Shown: positions 49,874-64,000, numbered from the stretch's first letter. The stretch: DNA of 64,000 bases from Anoplopoma fimbria (GCF_027596085.1 NC_072462.1:17372921-17436920); one strand, 5' to 3'. Notes: generated by a model not told the origin, from the sequence alone. Translations and numbers: made by a program.

Positions 49874-52800
49874 ATCAGGTACTGTAGATGACAAGAATGA
49901 TATAAACACTTGAGGATCAACATATCACTAAAACTCCCACCATCTGCCCGCCAGCAGACAAATATAAACACAGTCTTCTCTTACTCTGCTATTTCTTTAT
50001 CTCCCTGCATCGCCCCACTTTTCTCTCTGCTCTCGCTCTCCGCAGTGCTGCCATCCATCATCATTAGGAGGCGAATAGATGACCTATCTACACCTGCAAC
50101 CACTCTCTGTCCCTTTACTCTCTGGAGAGGAGAGGAGAGGAGAGGAGAGGAGAGTGAAGCTGTGTTGTCTATTGGTTTTAATGATCTAAATTATACAAAT
50201 CTTTTTTCACAATAAACTTAATTTACACAATTTGCCACTTTGCACTGATTAAACAGATTGGATCATTTTCTCTAGGAGTATTGTGAAGTGAACATCATCT
50301 GCATAACTTAGACCGGACGGACACACTGAAACACTCTGTGGTTGTATATTATAATGAGATATCATAATGCATGTGTATTTGTATCAAAATGTAAATTCCA
50401 GTTGTGCTACGATGCTTTGTATAGTGAATCGCTACACAAAGCATATATAATAACACCAAATAAAGTCAAGTCCCAAGAGTATAATTACAAATTTGGCTCA
50501 AAAATTTAAATATAGGCTAATAGCTAAAAGTCATAATTTTATTTATTTATGACTTTTGTTTATGTGCACAATTGTCTTCCATTTCGCTCAAGTTATTGTT
50601 GTCATATTGCCATCGAGATACCAGAATACCACCGAACAAAGCAGAGACTTGGTGAATCTTTACGTCACTAAATGAGGACAGAGCATCGGAGAAAATAGAA
50701 ACAAATACAGAAAAGAGGAGGGAAAAGGCACGGGATGGTGCGGGAAAAACAAGGATGGGAGCTAAGATGGTGGAGGAGAGGAGCAGAAGGAAGCATACCG
50801 ACGATGGGAGGACGGGTAGAGGACAAAGTATTGTCTCCTGTTAATATGTAAAAATAACTCTGCTGCTGCCTGGCGGAGGAGCTAACTGGGTCAGAGAATT
50901 CCCACAGAGAGAGGGAGCGGGAGGAGAGAGAGGGGGCTCACATTGATTCAGTCTGTGCTATCAGTGTGAAGCAGAAGTCAGTCTCTCTCCTCACCTTGGC
51001 TGAGAGGCATCTCTGTGCACATCCACTCTGTGTATTAGTTTATCCATCCATCTACCATCTATGTATCCATCGATCTCCTCTTTCCTGTCTCTCCTAGTTC
51101 CTCTGTTTGCAGCCTCATCCCCTCATTCCTATGCTAATAAACAAAGCCTCGACTTCATCACATACACTATAGCCTCTCTCACGTTCTGCTCTCCAGCTCC
51201 ACTCTTTCAATTAACCCTACTCTCTTCCTCCCTTTCACCGACTCTCTTTTCTCAAATACACATTTTTAAAAACATCCCCACTAAATGGATGAACAAAACA
51301 GAATGTGTACTACATTGCCAGTTAATCTATTCATAATACAGCACTTAATTATCCAGCAGTTAAGCAATGTGATGCATCTTGAACCGGTGATAATGGACTG
51401 ATAACCTTGTAGGAATAAGAAGAATGAATGGACTTGAGTTACTATATTGTATTATTATCGGTGGCACAAAATCAGTCACTGGTTAATTTGATATTGCGTT
51501 CTCACTTTTCTGGTAATTTACTGGGCCTCCAGAACCCTCATTTAATGTCATTTTAATTTGGTTAATTTAAGACTAATTTACAGCAATATTGATGTCAAAT
51601 AACTAAATTATTTTGTCCGTGGTGTTTGGTCACACACTGCTCTGCACACCATTTCATTTCCTACAACTTTCCCTAGGATCTCCTCTTTCCATCTTCATTC
51701 ATTCTTATTATTTATACATTATCTCCACTCAAATTGTCTTTGCATGTTCAGCACCTTTTCTATTTCTGTCCACACTTTGTCCCATTCCTACTCATCAAAT
51801 CCATGCTACCTCTATCTCAGCCTGTGGACCCGGCCTATTATATATCATAGCTATGTGGTGCACCTTGAAACAGCTTAGCTAAATGTGAGCGTAATACCAA
51901 CTTTAAACTTTTCCTTTAAATTTATCTTCTTCTTACCTTCTGTATCTGCTCAACTGCTGCTTCTCTTTTTCGTTCATGCGTTCATGCAGCTACGGTGATC
52001 TGAGGATTAAAGATTATTTGTTTACATAACTGGACAAAACCAACCATATTGTATTATTTTCAAGGTTTAAACTATTTTTAGATGGACTCTAAATTACAAC
52101 GACACTGTGAAGCATTATCAAAGTTTCTCTCTCACAGTTTTTAATCTATGAAATGAAATCCCATGCACCAAATATTCCATTTGGTCTGCTGTGTTTCAGT
52201 TGGGTTTTTTTTACTGTTCCCCCAGTAACACAGCAGCTATAAGAGTAACCCATAAACCATATGATGTGCGTGGGTCAGCAATTCTGAGCAGTAATTAAAA
52301 TCTTTATTGATGAAGACCGCTGTAAGCATACTAACTATTTTGCAGACTATTCATCAGGCTACTGTACACTCTGCACTGGCTGTATGTGTGTTGGCCAGAG
52401 ACATACATCTAGATGACAAATTAATATGGGAGCGCTCTCACACTTGGGGAACACCCACCTGTGCATTTTTCTCATTAACTCAAATTTTCACATGTCATTT
52501 TCTTGGCAATGGTTAGCAATAATGTGAAAAAGTGAGTATTATGCAAATAAGTTCTTGGTGAAGGTCAATCTCTTGCTTATAATGATGCTGACCTTCATCT
52601 CTCTGTTCCTTTTACTTGCCACGTTTCCGCTATTTCATAATCTTTCTTGTTAACTATGTGTAGATTAGCCAATCTCCACTATGAATTCATACATTCATAT
52701 GCCTGGATAGAGCTACTTAAAATGTGTCCATGGATTAAAATGATTAAGAACTCAAGGCCTCAAATGGATTAACCTTCAGGGTTGGTCTGAAATGGGCAGG

Positions 52801-55800
52801 GCTGATTCTTGGCTGGCTGACTAGGGGCAACAGAAATAGCTTGAGCTCACTACAGCATATGTAATGCACTGCAGCAATCCTCCATGGTTTACACGCCTTT
52901 GCATCTAAACAACCTGCTGTATTTGTGTTTGTGTAAAAGAACAACGTCATGCGTTTGTGAACTGGAGTGTACATGTGATGGGCGCCAAGGGTGGCACTGG
53001 GCGTTGATATGTTTTATGGTAGGGAAGAGGATGAAAACGTATGGGTTGAATAACCTAATGGTGCATTGGTGCTCTGCAATCTTTTAAACTGAGAGCCTAG
53101 AGAGAGTCCCTCCTAATGAACATAAAACATTACATTACCCTGGTCATGTGGAGGCCTTTAGTTGAGGAAACACTGCACTACAGTGTTGCTACAGTAGATC
53201 TTTGAAAGTAAATAACTTCCCAGGGTCACTGAGGGAAGCGCTGTGTAGCTCTGTAAGCCTTCTATGCGTTTTTATGCTTTAATGGAAAATTGAAAAAACT
53301 GTTATTGTGATTGTGTGTTTGCTGTGAGCGGACTAACCTTAAAAGCTTTAAGGTTTCTGTGAATTTAAACTGAAGACTTACTTGCAATTACATTCTCCGT
53401 ATTTACAGAAATATACACAATTCAAAAACTCGTAATTCCAGTCAGATTTATAGTTGTTAATGGAAACAAATGTTGCTATAAACCGTACAGTATTTGATAC
53501 TTTTTATTGATGGCATTTTTGGAACAGTGTTCATAGTCAATAGTCTTTTAATCCATTTGAAATACTGGAAACACTGCTCAGTAGTCCATTGTTTAACTGA
53601 CTAGAAGGCAGTTTGCAAAAACACCAAACTAACACAGAAGCTTTTTTCAGCTACTGGGACAATAAAAATCTTTGTCTAGCAATGAAATATATTGTTATGA
53701 AAGAGTGTCCATGAAAATTCTGTATAACTCTACTGCACAACAGCCCTGAAACTTTTGAGCTGAACACCAACAGTACAAAACATGTGTATTTATTTCCTTT
53801 TATTTCCACACCTCCATACTAGTTGAATCAAAGCAACCTCTATTTAGCAAGCAGCTGTATGTTTTTGACAGAAAACATTACTGTGCATTGTTTTGAATCC
53901 ACTTACCAAAAGGCTTAAAGTCCAAAATGCCTTAAAACTATAAAGACATTTTATGACTGAACAAGAGTTTAGCAATCCTAAAATATTCCATCTTTACTGG
54001 GACTTTGCTCTCTAACAAACAACTTGCTTGGAAATCCAACACACCCTCCTTAACTCACCATCTGACATACACAGTGCTTACAGACCTGTGTGTGTGCATT
54101 TATGTGTGCGGAAACAATTTAGCAAATAGACACAGATTAGAGTACAGCCAACACATAATCCACAGATGAAGTCTATATTCTGACTGCCACTACACAGAGT
54201 GAGAAAATGTAATTCTGTCCTCTGTGATAACAGCCCTGTTCATTCAGTGCTGGAACGACTTCATGGTTTGAAATGAGGCTTACATTACACATCAGGCTGG
54301 TTATTGTTACCGCCTCATGAGAAAGGTCAACAGGGACTTTCTATTTAGCACTGATGCATAGTAACAGTGGTATTAGTTTGTATAGGTTGTGTAGAACTAC
54401 TGCTTATCTAGCTATGTTGTTTTAGAAACTAACACATACATTGATGCATCAAATCTGTCGCAGTGATCGAATTCTCATGAATAGATGCAGAGATGAAAGT
54501 ATAGATGCAACTATATTATCTCGCTTTGATCAACATTCTAAAAAAAAAAAAGATAAAGATAGATTTTCTCCCTTTTGAATCGCCCCCTCCTTTTGACATT
54601 CTGTCTAAGTTCAGGGCTGGACGCAGGATGCATATTAATAAAACACTGGTGTGAAGCCACATATTAATATTCCATCATGATCAGACCCCAAATACTGTAA
54701 CGTTACCAAACAGGTGAGCTTTGCTCCGCTCCCCTCGGCTACATCCAAACAGCCTCTGTTCCCCGTGTGCCTGCCAACACTGAGTCCTACTTTCTCTTTC
54801 CCTTGCCCTCTAATGACCACGTTGTGCTGGACTGTAAATTTTTCCAAAAAGAAAATTGCTTAACCTTAATTCCCTAACGCTGATTAACATCACCAAATCA
54901 AGATACTTCTCCTTATAAATAGGCTGTTGTAAATATCTCCTTGCTAAAACTGCATGAACACTGCATGATGCGCCTGCTAATTCAATGTTTCTCAGCTGAT
55001 CTCATTTTCATGCACCTTTAATTTCGTTTAGAAATCTGATTTGGAATATAATTCGCCTCTAAAGTTTGCCAGTTTTTTGGGTCGGTCAATGCCAGTTAGC
55101 AGTAACGCGTCTTGTTTTTTGGCATCCTGGAACAGACATGTCCTCAAGGGCATGTTTGGTAATTATGCAAACCCACTCACAGTTTCTTTCTCCCTTCCTC
55201 TTGCTTTCCTGTAACACAAATCATTGCATAAATTGTGGGCCTTGTGATGCTCCAATCATTTACATTAAATCATAGCACATAACACTTTATTCAAGTGGAT
55301 GCAGATAAAAGTGAAATGCCCATCTTTCATCCCAAGTAACAATTCTAAAAAAACAAAAATGTTTTACCATTTACCTATTTCATTGTGAAGTTTTTTTTTA
55401 AACAAAGTGTTCCAATAAATGACTATTAGTATTGTCAGTTAAATATTTAAACTAACAAAAGCCAGGAGAATGGGATCTAAAACCCAGCTGTGCAGTGGCA
55501 TAACATACCACGCAAAAGTATTCCTGAGTAGCATGGAAACCTGCTGGATTAAGGTCTGAGCCATTTGGACAATAAGCCTGACATGACAGCAGAGACAAAC
55601 AACCAAATCATGTTTACAGAACACTGTGGACAAACATGACAGAACACCCAACCGGTCCATGTACCAGCCAATGAACAGCAACTGTTCAGGAATAAAAGAT
55701 TTGAGGTACAGATGTTTTTCTGATATTGGTCAACTGGTAGAAAAGCAATTGAAACAAAGAAAATCAACACTAAAGCTTAGCTTATGATCAACATAGTGAC

Positions 55801-55924
55801 GCTGCCGTGAGGCGCATGCAATCAAAGAATGTACTGATAAAAGCACTATTTACATCACACACAATCTATGGATTATACAAAGAAGGCCAATTTGCTTTTA
55901 AATGCGTTAAAAACAGGTTTTCTT
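49872..55924 (-). other. Non-coding DNA, part 6
   Basis: Contains a GGAGA tandem run (50125-50152) and otherwise AT-rich single-copy-looking sequence. No exon or named element recognised. Confidence 0.4.
50125..50152. repeat. (GGAGA)n tandem run
   Basis: Five to six copies of a 5-base purine unit. Confidence 0.9.
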
Positions 55925-55925
55925 A

Positions 55926-55947
55926 AAAAAAAAAAAAAAAAAAAAAT
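55926..55947. repeat. A22 homopolymer
   Basis: Uninterrupted A run. Confidence 0.9.
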
Positions 55948-58900
55948 GTAGTATATATTTTGCTAGCCAAATCAAATTCTTTACAGGATATTCAACTTTT
56001 GTTTCGTAATATTGCATGTAATACCTAACTTTATTGCCTTTGTGCAAGCCCTGTAAAGAAAGAAGTCGCCAGTGAATATGAGAATATGAGTTCAAAGGTA
56101 ATTACAATCCCTGCTCGGCATTGTGGATGTTATTTTATGGTTAGTTACTGTCGGTTACACCTAGAGTCTATGGGCATATCTATGAATTACACTCTTTGTC
56201 TTTTTGATTATTTAGAGTTCTTTTTGTGTGTACGCCCTCTAGCGTTTCGGAGAATAATTCAGCGCATAGAGTATAAACGGCTACCTACATACTCGGAGCT
56301 TGCGTGCCGTCTGCAGAGGCTCATGGTACGGCGACAAGTTCGAGTATAAACAAAGCTTAAGTTCTTAACAACACAGAGAGCTTCAGGACCATGGAGAGCC
56401 AACATCCCCAACTAAATATTATATCGAGCAAAGTACTCCACAGTACAACAGAATAGTTTTACGATTCTCAGAAAATGCAAATAACAGCTAAGCTACACAA
56501 CATGCATAATCACATATGGACTCACCAGCAGCTGGTACAGTTGCAGACAGCAAGTCTCAGCATTCATTAGAGGCATGGTTTGATCAAATATTCCATGTTA
56601 CAAGTCACAAAATATCGCAGTATATTATTACATCATTCTTAACAAGAACATGGCCTCTTTCCTCGGATACAAGTACTCACAGGAAACCACATGGGAAGAT
56701 AATTTATCTGCTTTGGAACAAGTTTCCAGAGGTTCAGATTACTTGATAACAAAGAGAGAGACTGCACGTCGGCAGATTGCAGTCTTTTATGAAGCAATGC
56801 AAGACATATTCGTCTTTCTTTAGATTGCACGAGTCATGAATCATGGTCTTTGCATTGTTATCTATGCCATTCAAACTGCAGCAGCAAATCACATCCCCCC
56901 CTGTTTAGCAGCTCCACACCGGCCGTTTTTTTAGGTCTCAATTTTTATTTACTGATAACTAAAGTCCCCCAGCGACATATCAGACCTCTTTTTATCACTT
57001 ATGAGCAAACGGCACAGTTTGGTCCTCTTAGCAGAACAGCTAACAGAGGGGACTGGGCCTTTACTTTCAGAAAGCTCAACTTCCTGCAAGGGGATCTCAT
57101 GCTAGAAAGATCCTGACACGATATCGGTGTAATGTGACTGGGTCTGTTGAGATTGGGAACAGAAGGGGGTGTTTCTGGGAGACACTGTTGAGTCTTTTTT
57201 GAGCAGTCGTGTTTCTAAGTCAGTGAGTCATCTGTAAAGGAAGATGCCCACATGATAATAACGATTGTCATGCCCACACTTGCTCAGGCTGAAAGCTAGA
57301 GGAAGTACTGCAAGTCATTAGTGTCGCTGCAAGTCTGAGGGTGCAGAGTCTGATGTTTGTTTGCTATAGCTCAACTCTGAAATGGACCTCTTTATGAGTG
57401 CTCACCAATCAAAGCTACACCCGACAGTCGAGTCAGTTTCCAATCAAGAGTGCATCATGCATCGTGTTGGAGAGTGTCTGGTTTCTATCTGTTTTTCTTT
57501 GTTGGGGAAGGAAAGAGAGACTGTTTGGAGAGCTGTGTCAGATAATTTTCTAATGAGCTGCAGTTGAAAAGCACAACATTTCTTTATTCCAATACCAGGT
57601 ACATCGCACAGAACAAAGTTGTTGAAGAGTGCAGTTTACAGAGTTCTAAAAAAAAAACAACACTACTTATTTACAAAGCTCCTTTTTCTCAATATCATCT
57701 GCATAATTATTCCATTATTTATGTATTTAGTGTATTCATGTGGCTCTTACTCTCCCCACCTACACATGAAACCCACAGCTGAGTGCAAAGTGTGTAAGAC
57801 GCATCCACCGAGGCATCGTGGAAAGTTGTTACACAGAAATGTGAGAAACCACATTTGTAAAAACTATATGTACTGAAATACATTAGCATCACAATTTGAT
57901 GACAAATAGTGTTTCATTTAGGTGAGTCCACAAAAAAGGTAGTTTGTGAGTGTAAAAGTTTTTTTTTCAATATTTCACAAATGGCTAATAAATCTAAGCA
58001 AAAACAAGGGGATGCACAAAAGCAAAAACCCAACTATTTCTACACATATACAAATCTCTTGCTCTCCAGTCCTTCCTTACACACGCACGCACACACACAC
58101 ACACACACACACACCTGAGTGGTGGCTGCGCATACGCAAGTCAGGCTGACAATCGTGTGTGCTGGAGTGAGACGATGATGTGGCTCCAAAGCATCTCAGG
58201 AGAAATATGGTGAGGCTTCCTGCTACGTGTCTGCTCACAGGCATGTGTGAGTGTGTGTGTGTGTGTCTGTTGCTCTGTTGCATCCTTTTTATCCCCATCA
58301 TCCCCAAGCACAACAAACACGGGTGGATACACCTCAGTAGCTCTGAGGCATATGACACAAGTATGTGTGATTACTGTACATTAATATCTTTGATTCTCGT
58401 TTTGTGTGTCCATGAAGTAGCACATACATGTATACACTTAGTAGCATCATTTAAATCAGTTTACTGTCACTGATGCTGTACATACTATATATATATATAT
58501 ATATATATATACATACACACACATCTTACCATTTTTAAGGATAAAAACTGTTTATGTTGTTGTTGTTGTTGTTGTTGTTGATGATGTGCAGGGAAAGTGT
58601 CATGGACTTATCAGGTAGAGTATACTGAAGTGATGAAATTAGAAAGCATTGGCCAGGTTAAACGCTGTATCTTATACTCTATCAGTGTGATTAATAATTA
58701 ATCATTTTGGCTTAAAATCTGAAAAGAGTACTATCCTGTAGCTACTGTTGTCGGAGCCAAAAACTTTAAAAAAAAGTATCTTTGGAGTTTTTATTTTATA
58801 AAACATGTTGACTACTACTAGCTAACAAAACTAACTTTATGTCAATTGTCTAATCAACAACAAATCATCTCAGCACTAACAACGATGATACATTTAAGCT

Positions 58901-60190
58901 TTAGACCTTGAAAAAGAAGTCATGTAGAGGTCTGAGTTTACAGTAGTGGCATTGTAATATGTAATATCATTTTGTCATCAACATGCAGCTCTGCAGACAT
59001 GCACTCTATGTGATCCTCTTCCTCCGCTGGTACGTGTGTCAGTGTGGGCTGGTGTGTGTGTGTGTGTGTGTGCAGAGGAGAGACAAGAATCCCATAAATC
59101 CTACTTTATTAGATAAACGTATCTACTAATCAGATAGAAAATCTCACACACCCCTGTGCGCACACACAGCATCTCACTGATAATCTCCATTACCAATTAC
59201 GGGGTGATACGCCACGGCTTAACATGAAAGCAGCAATTAATCTGCTAACACTGGTCACTGGGTTATGTAGTGGAGGGAAAATAGTGCCTGCAGGCACGCA
59301 TAAGCACACACGTCATTGAGTATTCTTTTTTCCTCATGTCTCCAGAGATGCAATTCAAATATATATATATTTTTTATCTCTTATTTCAATCTTGTGCCTG
59401 TGTTCTCAAAGTGTAGTGAAGGACTCGAAATTGGTCCCAAGACTTTTCTTGTGTGTTCCTTTCAAAGCAGCACAAATGCACGCTTTAGATTGGTCTAATG
59501 GAGACATGGTTGACTGCAGTTCTTAATGGAGAGGTTTAAAAACTGGCTGAGTGTGAATAGAACTGTAAGATATGGTGCTAGAGTGGCTACTTTATATCTA
59601 CATCATGGAGACAAGTACTTCTTTGTATTAGAAAATAAGTCGATCCACCTATGTTTGTTGTCAAATAACGATTAAGGCAGATTGAGCTGGATTATGTTTT
59701 TCAGGGCACTAACAACTACAACAAACAGACACTACAAACTTACAACAAGTGCTGGCAGTATTTTTTTTATTAGTTATAAAAAATGGGTAGCAAACAACCT
59801 TTCATCTGCTCTGTCTAATATATTAATTTTTAAAAAATGAATGGAGAGACTCAACAGTGTGAGATGAAGCTCATTAACAAAACATGTCCCACTGTGATCG
59901 ACAAACACCCTTTCATAAGCTGGTGATTGGTTAAAGCACGGTGATGAGATTTTCCTGATAAATGAATCCTCAATGCTTTTTTAAAATAAATAACATCGGA
60001 ATAAATTACCAGCATGCACAACTTATCATATAAAATACTATTATATTTGTAAACTATAATTACTGTATCACGGTTGTAGGTCTCCACCAACCAGTCAAGT
60101 TGCAGTTTACAACCATGTCTGTCCAAAATGACACCACTTAATTTATTTTTTTTATCCTATGAAACATTTGTCTGAAATTGTCATTATTAG
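55948..60190 (-). other. Non-coding DNA, part 7
   Basis: Has a CpG-containing block at 56225-56350 with two GAGTATAAAC copies 72 bp apart, a CA run (58085-58112), an (AT)n run (58484-58510) and a (GTT)n run (58557-58580). The frame at 56086-56349 is open but unrecognised. Confidence 0.4.
58484..58580. repeat. (AT)n and (GTT)n microsatellites
   Basis: An AT run at 58484-58510 and eight GTT units at 58557-58580, separated by unique sequence. Confidence 0.9.
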
Positions 60191-60194
60191 CAAA

Positions 60195-60375
60195 TAAATT
60201 ATTGAGTTATGGCCCAAAACATGGTTTGTGAGGTCACAGTGACATTTGATCACCTAAAATCTGTTTTAGTTCCCAAGATGTCGAATTCACCTGTATGGTA
60301 CATACGTAGGTACAAACAGAGAGACGGAAAATTCGAAAAACCGCCACGGCTGCTCCAGCAAGGAGGCTCAAAAAC
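60195..60375. repeat. Interspersed repeat relic, 'CTTTGACCACCAA' family, copy 2
   Basis: GTTATGGCCCAAAACATGGT, TTGTGAGGTCACAGTGACA and TTTGATCACCTAAAATCTG match the left part of the family at 30205; further on CCGCCACGGCTG and AGGAGGC look like the same family's right end. The frame at 60209-60427 is therefore not a gene. Confidence 0.6.
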
Positions 60376-61159
60376 ATCCCAGTACAACCATAAGTCTTCA
60401 ACCACTTGTTGGAGCAAATGGAAGTGACTGCCTTGCGCTACTGCACCTTGACACTGGTTTGGTTCAACCAAATTTGTTAAACCATACTGTGATTGGAGCT
60501 GAAACCCCTCCAGACACGGTCCAAACACGGTCTGCTTGGTTTTAATAAATAGCCCGATCTTCCAGGAAGTCTACATCGGGGCAAGCTATGGTTTCCCTGA
60601 TCTCAGCTCTTTTTGATGCAGTAAGCAGAGCTGGGACATTGGAGGAGGGGGATAGGGGAAGGATGTGTGTGCGTGTGCGTGTGTGCGTGTGTGTGTGTGT
60701 GTGTCAGGGGGAGAGCTCAGAGTTCGGATGGGGTCCATGCAAATGGATTATCAACATGTGTATACTATAAGCGTTACATGTTGCTGTCAGCATGTGTGCG
60801 TGTGAGCAGAGCGGCGAGGTGACGCTCAGTGAGTCAGAGTAGCTGAGTGACAGAGCAGATGGGCCTCCCATAGCAAACTGTCAAACTGAAGACATTCTCT
60901 GCACCCGATCATTCACTCCTTCAGTGGAGATGTGTGAACAGGCATTTCATCATTTTATTGAAGCCAATGTAATGCTTATGCTGAATGTTATAATAATAAT
61001 GGGAGAAATATGTCAAGGTTATCGTACAACACGGAGGGGGACGTAATACGTAATCTTGGCATGTAAACAGCCTAGTCTTGTTTTTTTTTTTTTAATGAGT
61101 TTTGATTGTGCACACCACAACACAGGTCTCAGAGAGAAAATAATGCAAAGGTTGATTCT

Positions 61160-61161
<2 letters not shown>

Positions 61162-61187
<26 letters not shown>
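61162..61187. repeat. T26 homopolymer
   Basis: Uninterrupted T run. Confidence 0.9.
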
Positions 61188-61194
<7 letters not shown>

Positions 61195-63042
61195 CATGAC
61201 AACAACAACAAAAATGGGAGCAATAGAGGAAGCAGCTTTCATGTCACACAACACAAGTAACAGGGTTTGTATTTAAGACCCAATCCATAATCTGTGTGCA
61301 CCTTTTCACCCAACACGTCAGAGTCCATGTATTCAAGAACTATGAACTGGACATGAATTAATCAAAGTGAAAACAACATTACATAATTAAGAAATGTCAC
61401 TGCAACATGTCAAACAAGACATTTCTTCAACTATCTATACCTCTATCAAATACATTTGGGTTGTTGTGTAAGTCGGCTTATTATCCATGTCAAGATATTA
61501 CCACTCTAGGTATTCACAGTAACCAGAAACAATGGGTCAATGTGTAACTGTAACTGAATACAACTGATTCCCTCCTTTTACATCCTCAACTAACTTCTGT
61601 CTTCTTTATTTCATTAAAGGCTCCAGTGGCCAGTCTCCGGTCTGCTTGACTTTCTATTTCGGGTTTAGTTTGACAGTTTCTCCGATGTAAGACAAGTACA
61701 AAGTGGCGTTGGAAAGCAAAACTGAGATCGATGAATTCATAATAAATCAATTCATCACCTCCACTGTGGCACTTCTTAAACCCATCTACACCTTGCCCTA
61801 TGTTAACCGTCAATCAACTGTCTCGTCAATAATGTTAAAGATGTTGTAATGAAAACATGTTGAAATGACACAGTTAGAGCAGAAATATCTGTTGTCGTAC
61901 TGCTAACTACTGTTTAACAAACCAACCGTGCCATAAAAGACACATTCTTATCTCTCCTCTCCAACATGTCTGTCACACCAACCTCTCTCTTGGTAAATCT
62001 TTCACCACATCAGCACGTGAAATATTTCCTTCACTTGATGTGATGCTCAAATAATCAAGCAAACTGATAATGTAAACTGACCTGGTTTATCTTGTGTATA
62101 TGCTCTCTGACTTGTGAAATTCTTTAGTTTTATAGTTTTAGAATTTGCACTGAAAAGCAAAAATGAAAAAGATGAGTGTTGTTCCTTGAGATATTGTTCA
62201 CATTATTTCACCTTCAGGGTCAGTATGATTAAATGTGTTCTTCATCTCCCTTTGTCGGAGAGAGATACTGCGTAAACCCACATTAAGTGGTTTACAATGC
62301 CATCTGGAGCGTTTTCCCTCGTGATAAAACATGTCAATATTTGATTTTTAATTCATTGTGCAAAGCAAAGATGGTAAACACACTCACACTGAATGTCATT
62401 TGGGTTTTTTTCACTGGCTTTGCTAATTAAAGAACTATTCATATTTATTTATTAGATATTTTTCTCAATCTCAAAGTAAAATGTCTTATAGGTCAAACAA
62501 ATTTCTATCAGCTCTGCTTCTCCATTAATTTCACAATTGGCCTTTCATATTACGCCAAATGAGTTCTGAGGTTTTTGATACGTGTGTGCAACAGCTACAT
62601 TCAAATGATCAATTTCATTACGATGATATCAATCCACATAAGATTGTGTTAATTCCCCACAGGAATGCATAATCACACTCGTGTGTGTGTGCATAAAAAA
62701 GAAAATATAATTTTTATATTGAGAAGAACTAAGTTGTACCTAGTTAAGCACTAACTTTGTAAAAGGGTTTACTTTTTATTGGGAAACTTCATAGGCCTAA
62801 TTGGAAATTAATTCATCACATAGAGTAGATAAATAAAAAAAGAATGCAAACAAAACAAGAAATTCCTCAGGAGGAACTCACTATTATTACAAGTCCCCCA
62901 AGTTAACAGCGACTTGAGAAACCAAACCCTGAGCAGTTCATTTCAGGTTCAGTGTTTGTGTGGGGTGGTGCAAGCTGTGGTGCAGGAAACCTTACATGGC
63001 CATCGCTCACACTCTCTCTCGCCTCTCCCTCTTTGTTGCTCT

Positions 63043-63085
63043 CCCTCTCTCTCTCTCTCTCTCTCTCCCTCTCTCTCTCCCTCAT
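63043..63085. repeat. (CT)n tract
   Basis: CT units with a few CC interruptions. Confidence 0.9.
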
Positions 63086-63791
63086 CTCTTGTCTCTGTCA
63101 CTCTGAGCTATTCCTGGATTCCACACTGAGGTGAAAGGAAACAGGAACGGCTGCAGTGGATGTTGGTACGTAGCAGCAATTTTTTTCACTGCAAATAATC
63201 ACTCTTCCTCTTGTTATACCCCAACCCCCCCTCCCAAAACAAGCCACACACACTGACACATAGACAGTCAATATTCCTGTGTTGATGACGTTGTTCCTGA
63301 GCCAGTTGGGAAGAAATATTTTATCCAACATGTTTGTGTGGTGAAAGTCATTCTTCTTCCAGATGGATTGTGGGGGTAGTGTGTGTTTGCATGTGTGTAT
63401 TTGCATGCGTTTGTAAAACAACACAGCTGAAAATGAGATACGGTCAGCTGGATGGATCAGAGTCGGCAGGATACAGATGGGTCCTTCCTTTATACTGCCA
63501 TGTGGAGGGAATATTCAAAACAGTAGCACGCTCTCTGCTATCTGCCCTTTGTTCAGTCTCTCCTGCACCACAGCACCACTGGGACTCTCCCCATCTCCCT
63601 GTTGTGCTTACTGGAACCTTGGCAGCCAGCTGCCATATTGGCCAATTAGGAAGGCTTTTACTAAAGCTCCAGCCAATTGGATTAGTGCTACATTTCCTTG
63701 CCAGATGAGACTCTAAATGTGCTGCTGTATGCTTGAATCTGAGAACCGGTAAGCAGACTCCTGTTTCGCTGATAGGCACTGGGCACCAGTG

Positions 63792-63792
<1 letters not shown>

Positions 63793-63842
<50 letters not shown>

Positions 63843-63850
63843 ACGCACAC
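63793..63850. repeat. (CA)n microsatellite
   Basis: CA tract ending in CGCACACGCACACG variants. Confidence 0.94.
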
Positions 63851-64000
63851 GAGGCAGTGGCAGGAGAAGCAGACATCACATGACGCTACTGTAACTGTGA
63901 GTCCACTGCTGCAGAGTAACTGAGATTTTAAACAGGTTAAACCAAGAACATAACTTACAGCAAACCAGAACAAAAGCAGCAGAGGGACCACCACACTGCT

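Larger units (their letters stand above)
60376..64000 (-). other. Non-coding DNA, part 8 (right edge)
   Basis: Contains GT runs (60664-60705), T26 (61162-61187), a CT-rich run (63043-63085) and CA runs (63793-63850). No exon, promoter or other gene recognised up to the right edge. Confidence 0.4.

Noticed and set aside
56086..56349. 87-residue plus-strand frame
   Set aside because: No domain, no splice or promoter context; kept only as an unexplained CpG block.
58520..58535. Another ATG|GTAAGA candidate start exon
   Set aside because: Surrounding DNA is simple repeat and A/T-rich, with no acceptor; context AAAATG without a plausible 5' UTR.
60209..60427. 72-residue open frame beginning MAQNMVCEVTVTF
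   Set aside because: It overlaps an interspersed repeat whose text is recognisable at 60195-60290.

Overview
The window is vertebrate nuclear DNA, almost certainly from a teleost fish. It has short exons in long introns with GT-AG borders, dozens of long (CA)n/(GT)n tracts (several of 100-177 bp), a tRNA-derived SINE, and interspersed repeats of the kind common in percomorph fish. Nothing in it looks prokaryotic or viral.

One protein-coding gene is supported, on the minus strand: strbp (spermatid perinuclear RNA-binding protein), a paralogue of ilf3/NF90. I could assemble a start-codon exon (25409-25589) and fifteen further coding exons between 17001 and 1271. Every junction keeps phase, and the sum is 2134 coding nt (711 codons plus one base). 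The order is an N-terminal DZF (NF45/NF90-type pseudo-nucleotidyltransferase) domain, a bipartite basic nuclear-localisation stretch, dsRBD1, an acidic/serine-rich linker, dsRBD2, an RG-containing Ala-rich stretch and a Gly/Tyr/Pro tail. The last coding exon (about 24 residues in mammals, recalled from family knowledge) and the 3' UTR lie beyond position 1. The strong acceptor at 25590 implies at least one more 5' non-coding exon and a promoter at higher coordinates, which I could not place.

Layout: 1-1270 is the last intron. 1271-10622 holds the compact 3' two thirds of the gene, with dsRBD2, dsRBD1 and the C-terminal half of DZF. 13373-17001 holds the N-terminal DZF exons, with a SINE and a perfect hairpin in the introns. 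17002-25408 is an 8.4 kb intron that splits the ATG from codon 2. 25590-64000 is non-coding, probably the first intron(s) or upstream flank, rich in microsatellites, purine-rich DNA and old transposon relics, including a clean 521 bp element with inverted ends at 43330-43850.

The points most worth a second look are: (i) exon 9, which in the pre-mRNA has a UG-rich tract just upstream and a perfect (AC)58 tract touching its 5' splice site; (ii) an acidic poly-Glu expansion inside the DZF domain, coded on both sides of the exon 5/6 junction; (iii) the start codon standing alone as the last triplet of a 5' exon that also carries a short uORF; (iv) a 16-bp perfect hairpin in the intron near exon 3.
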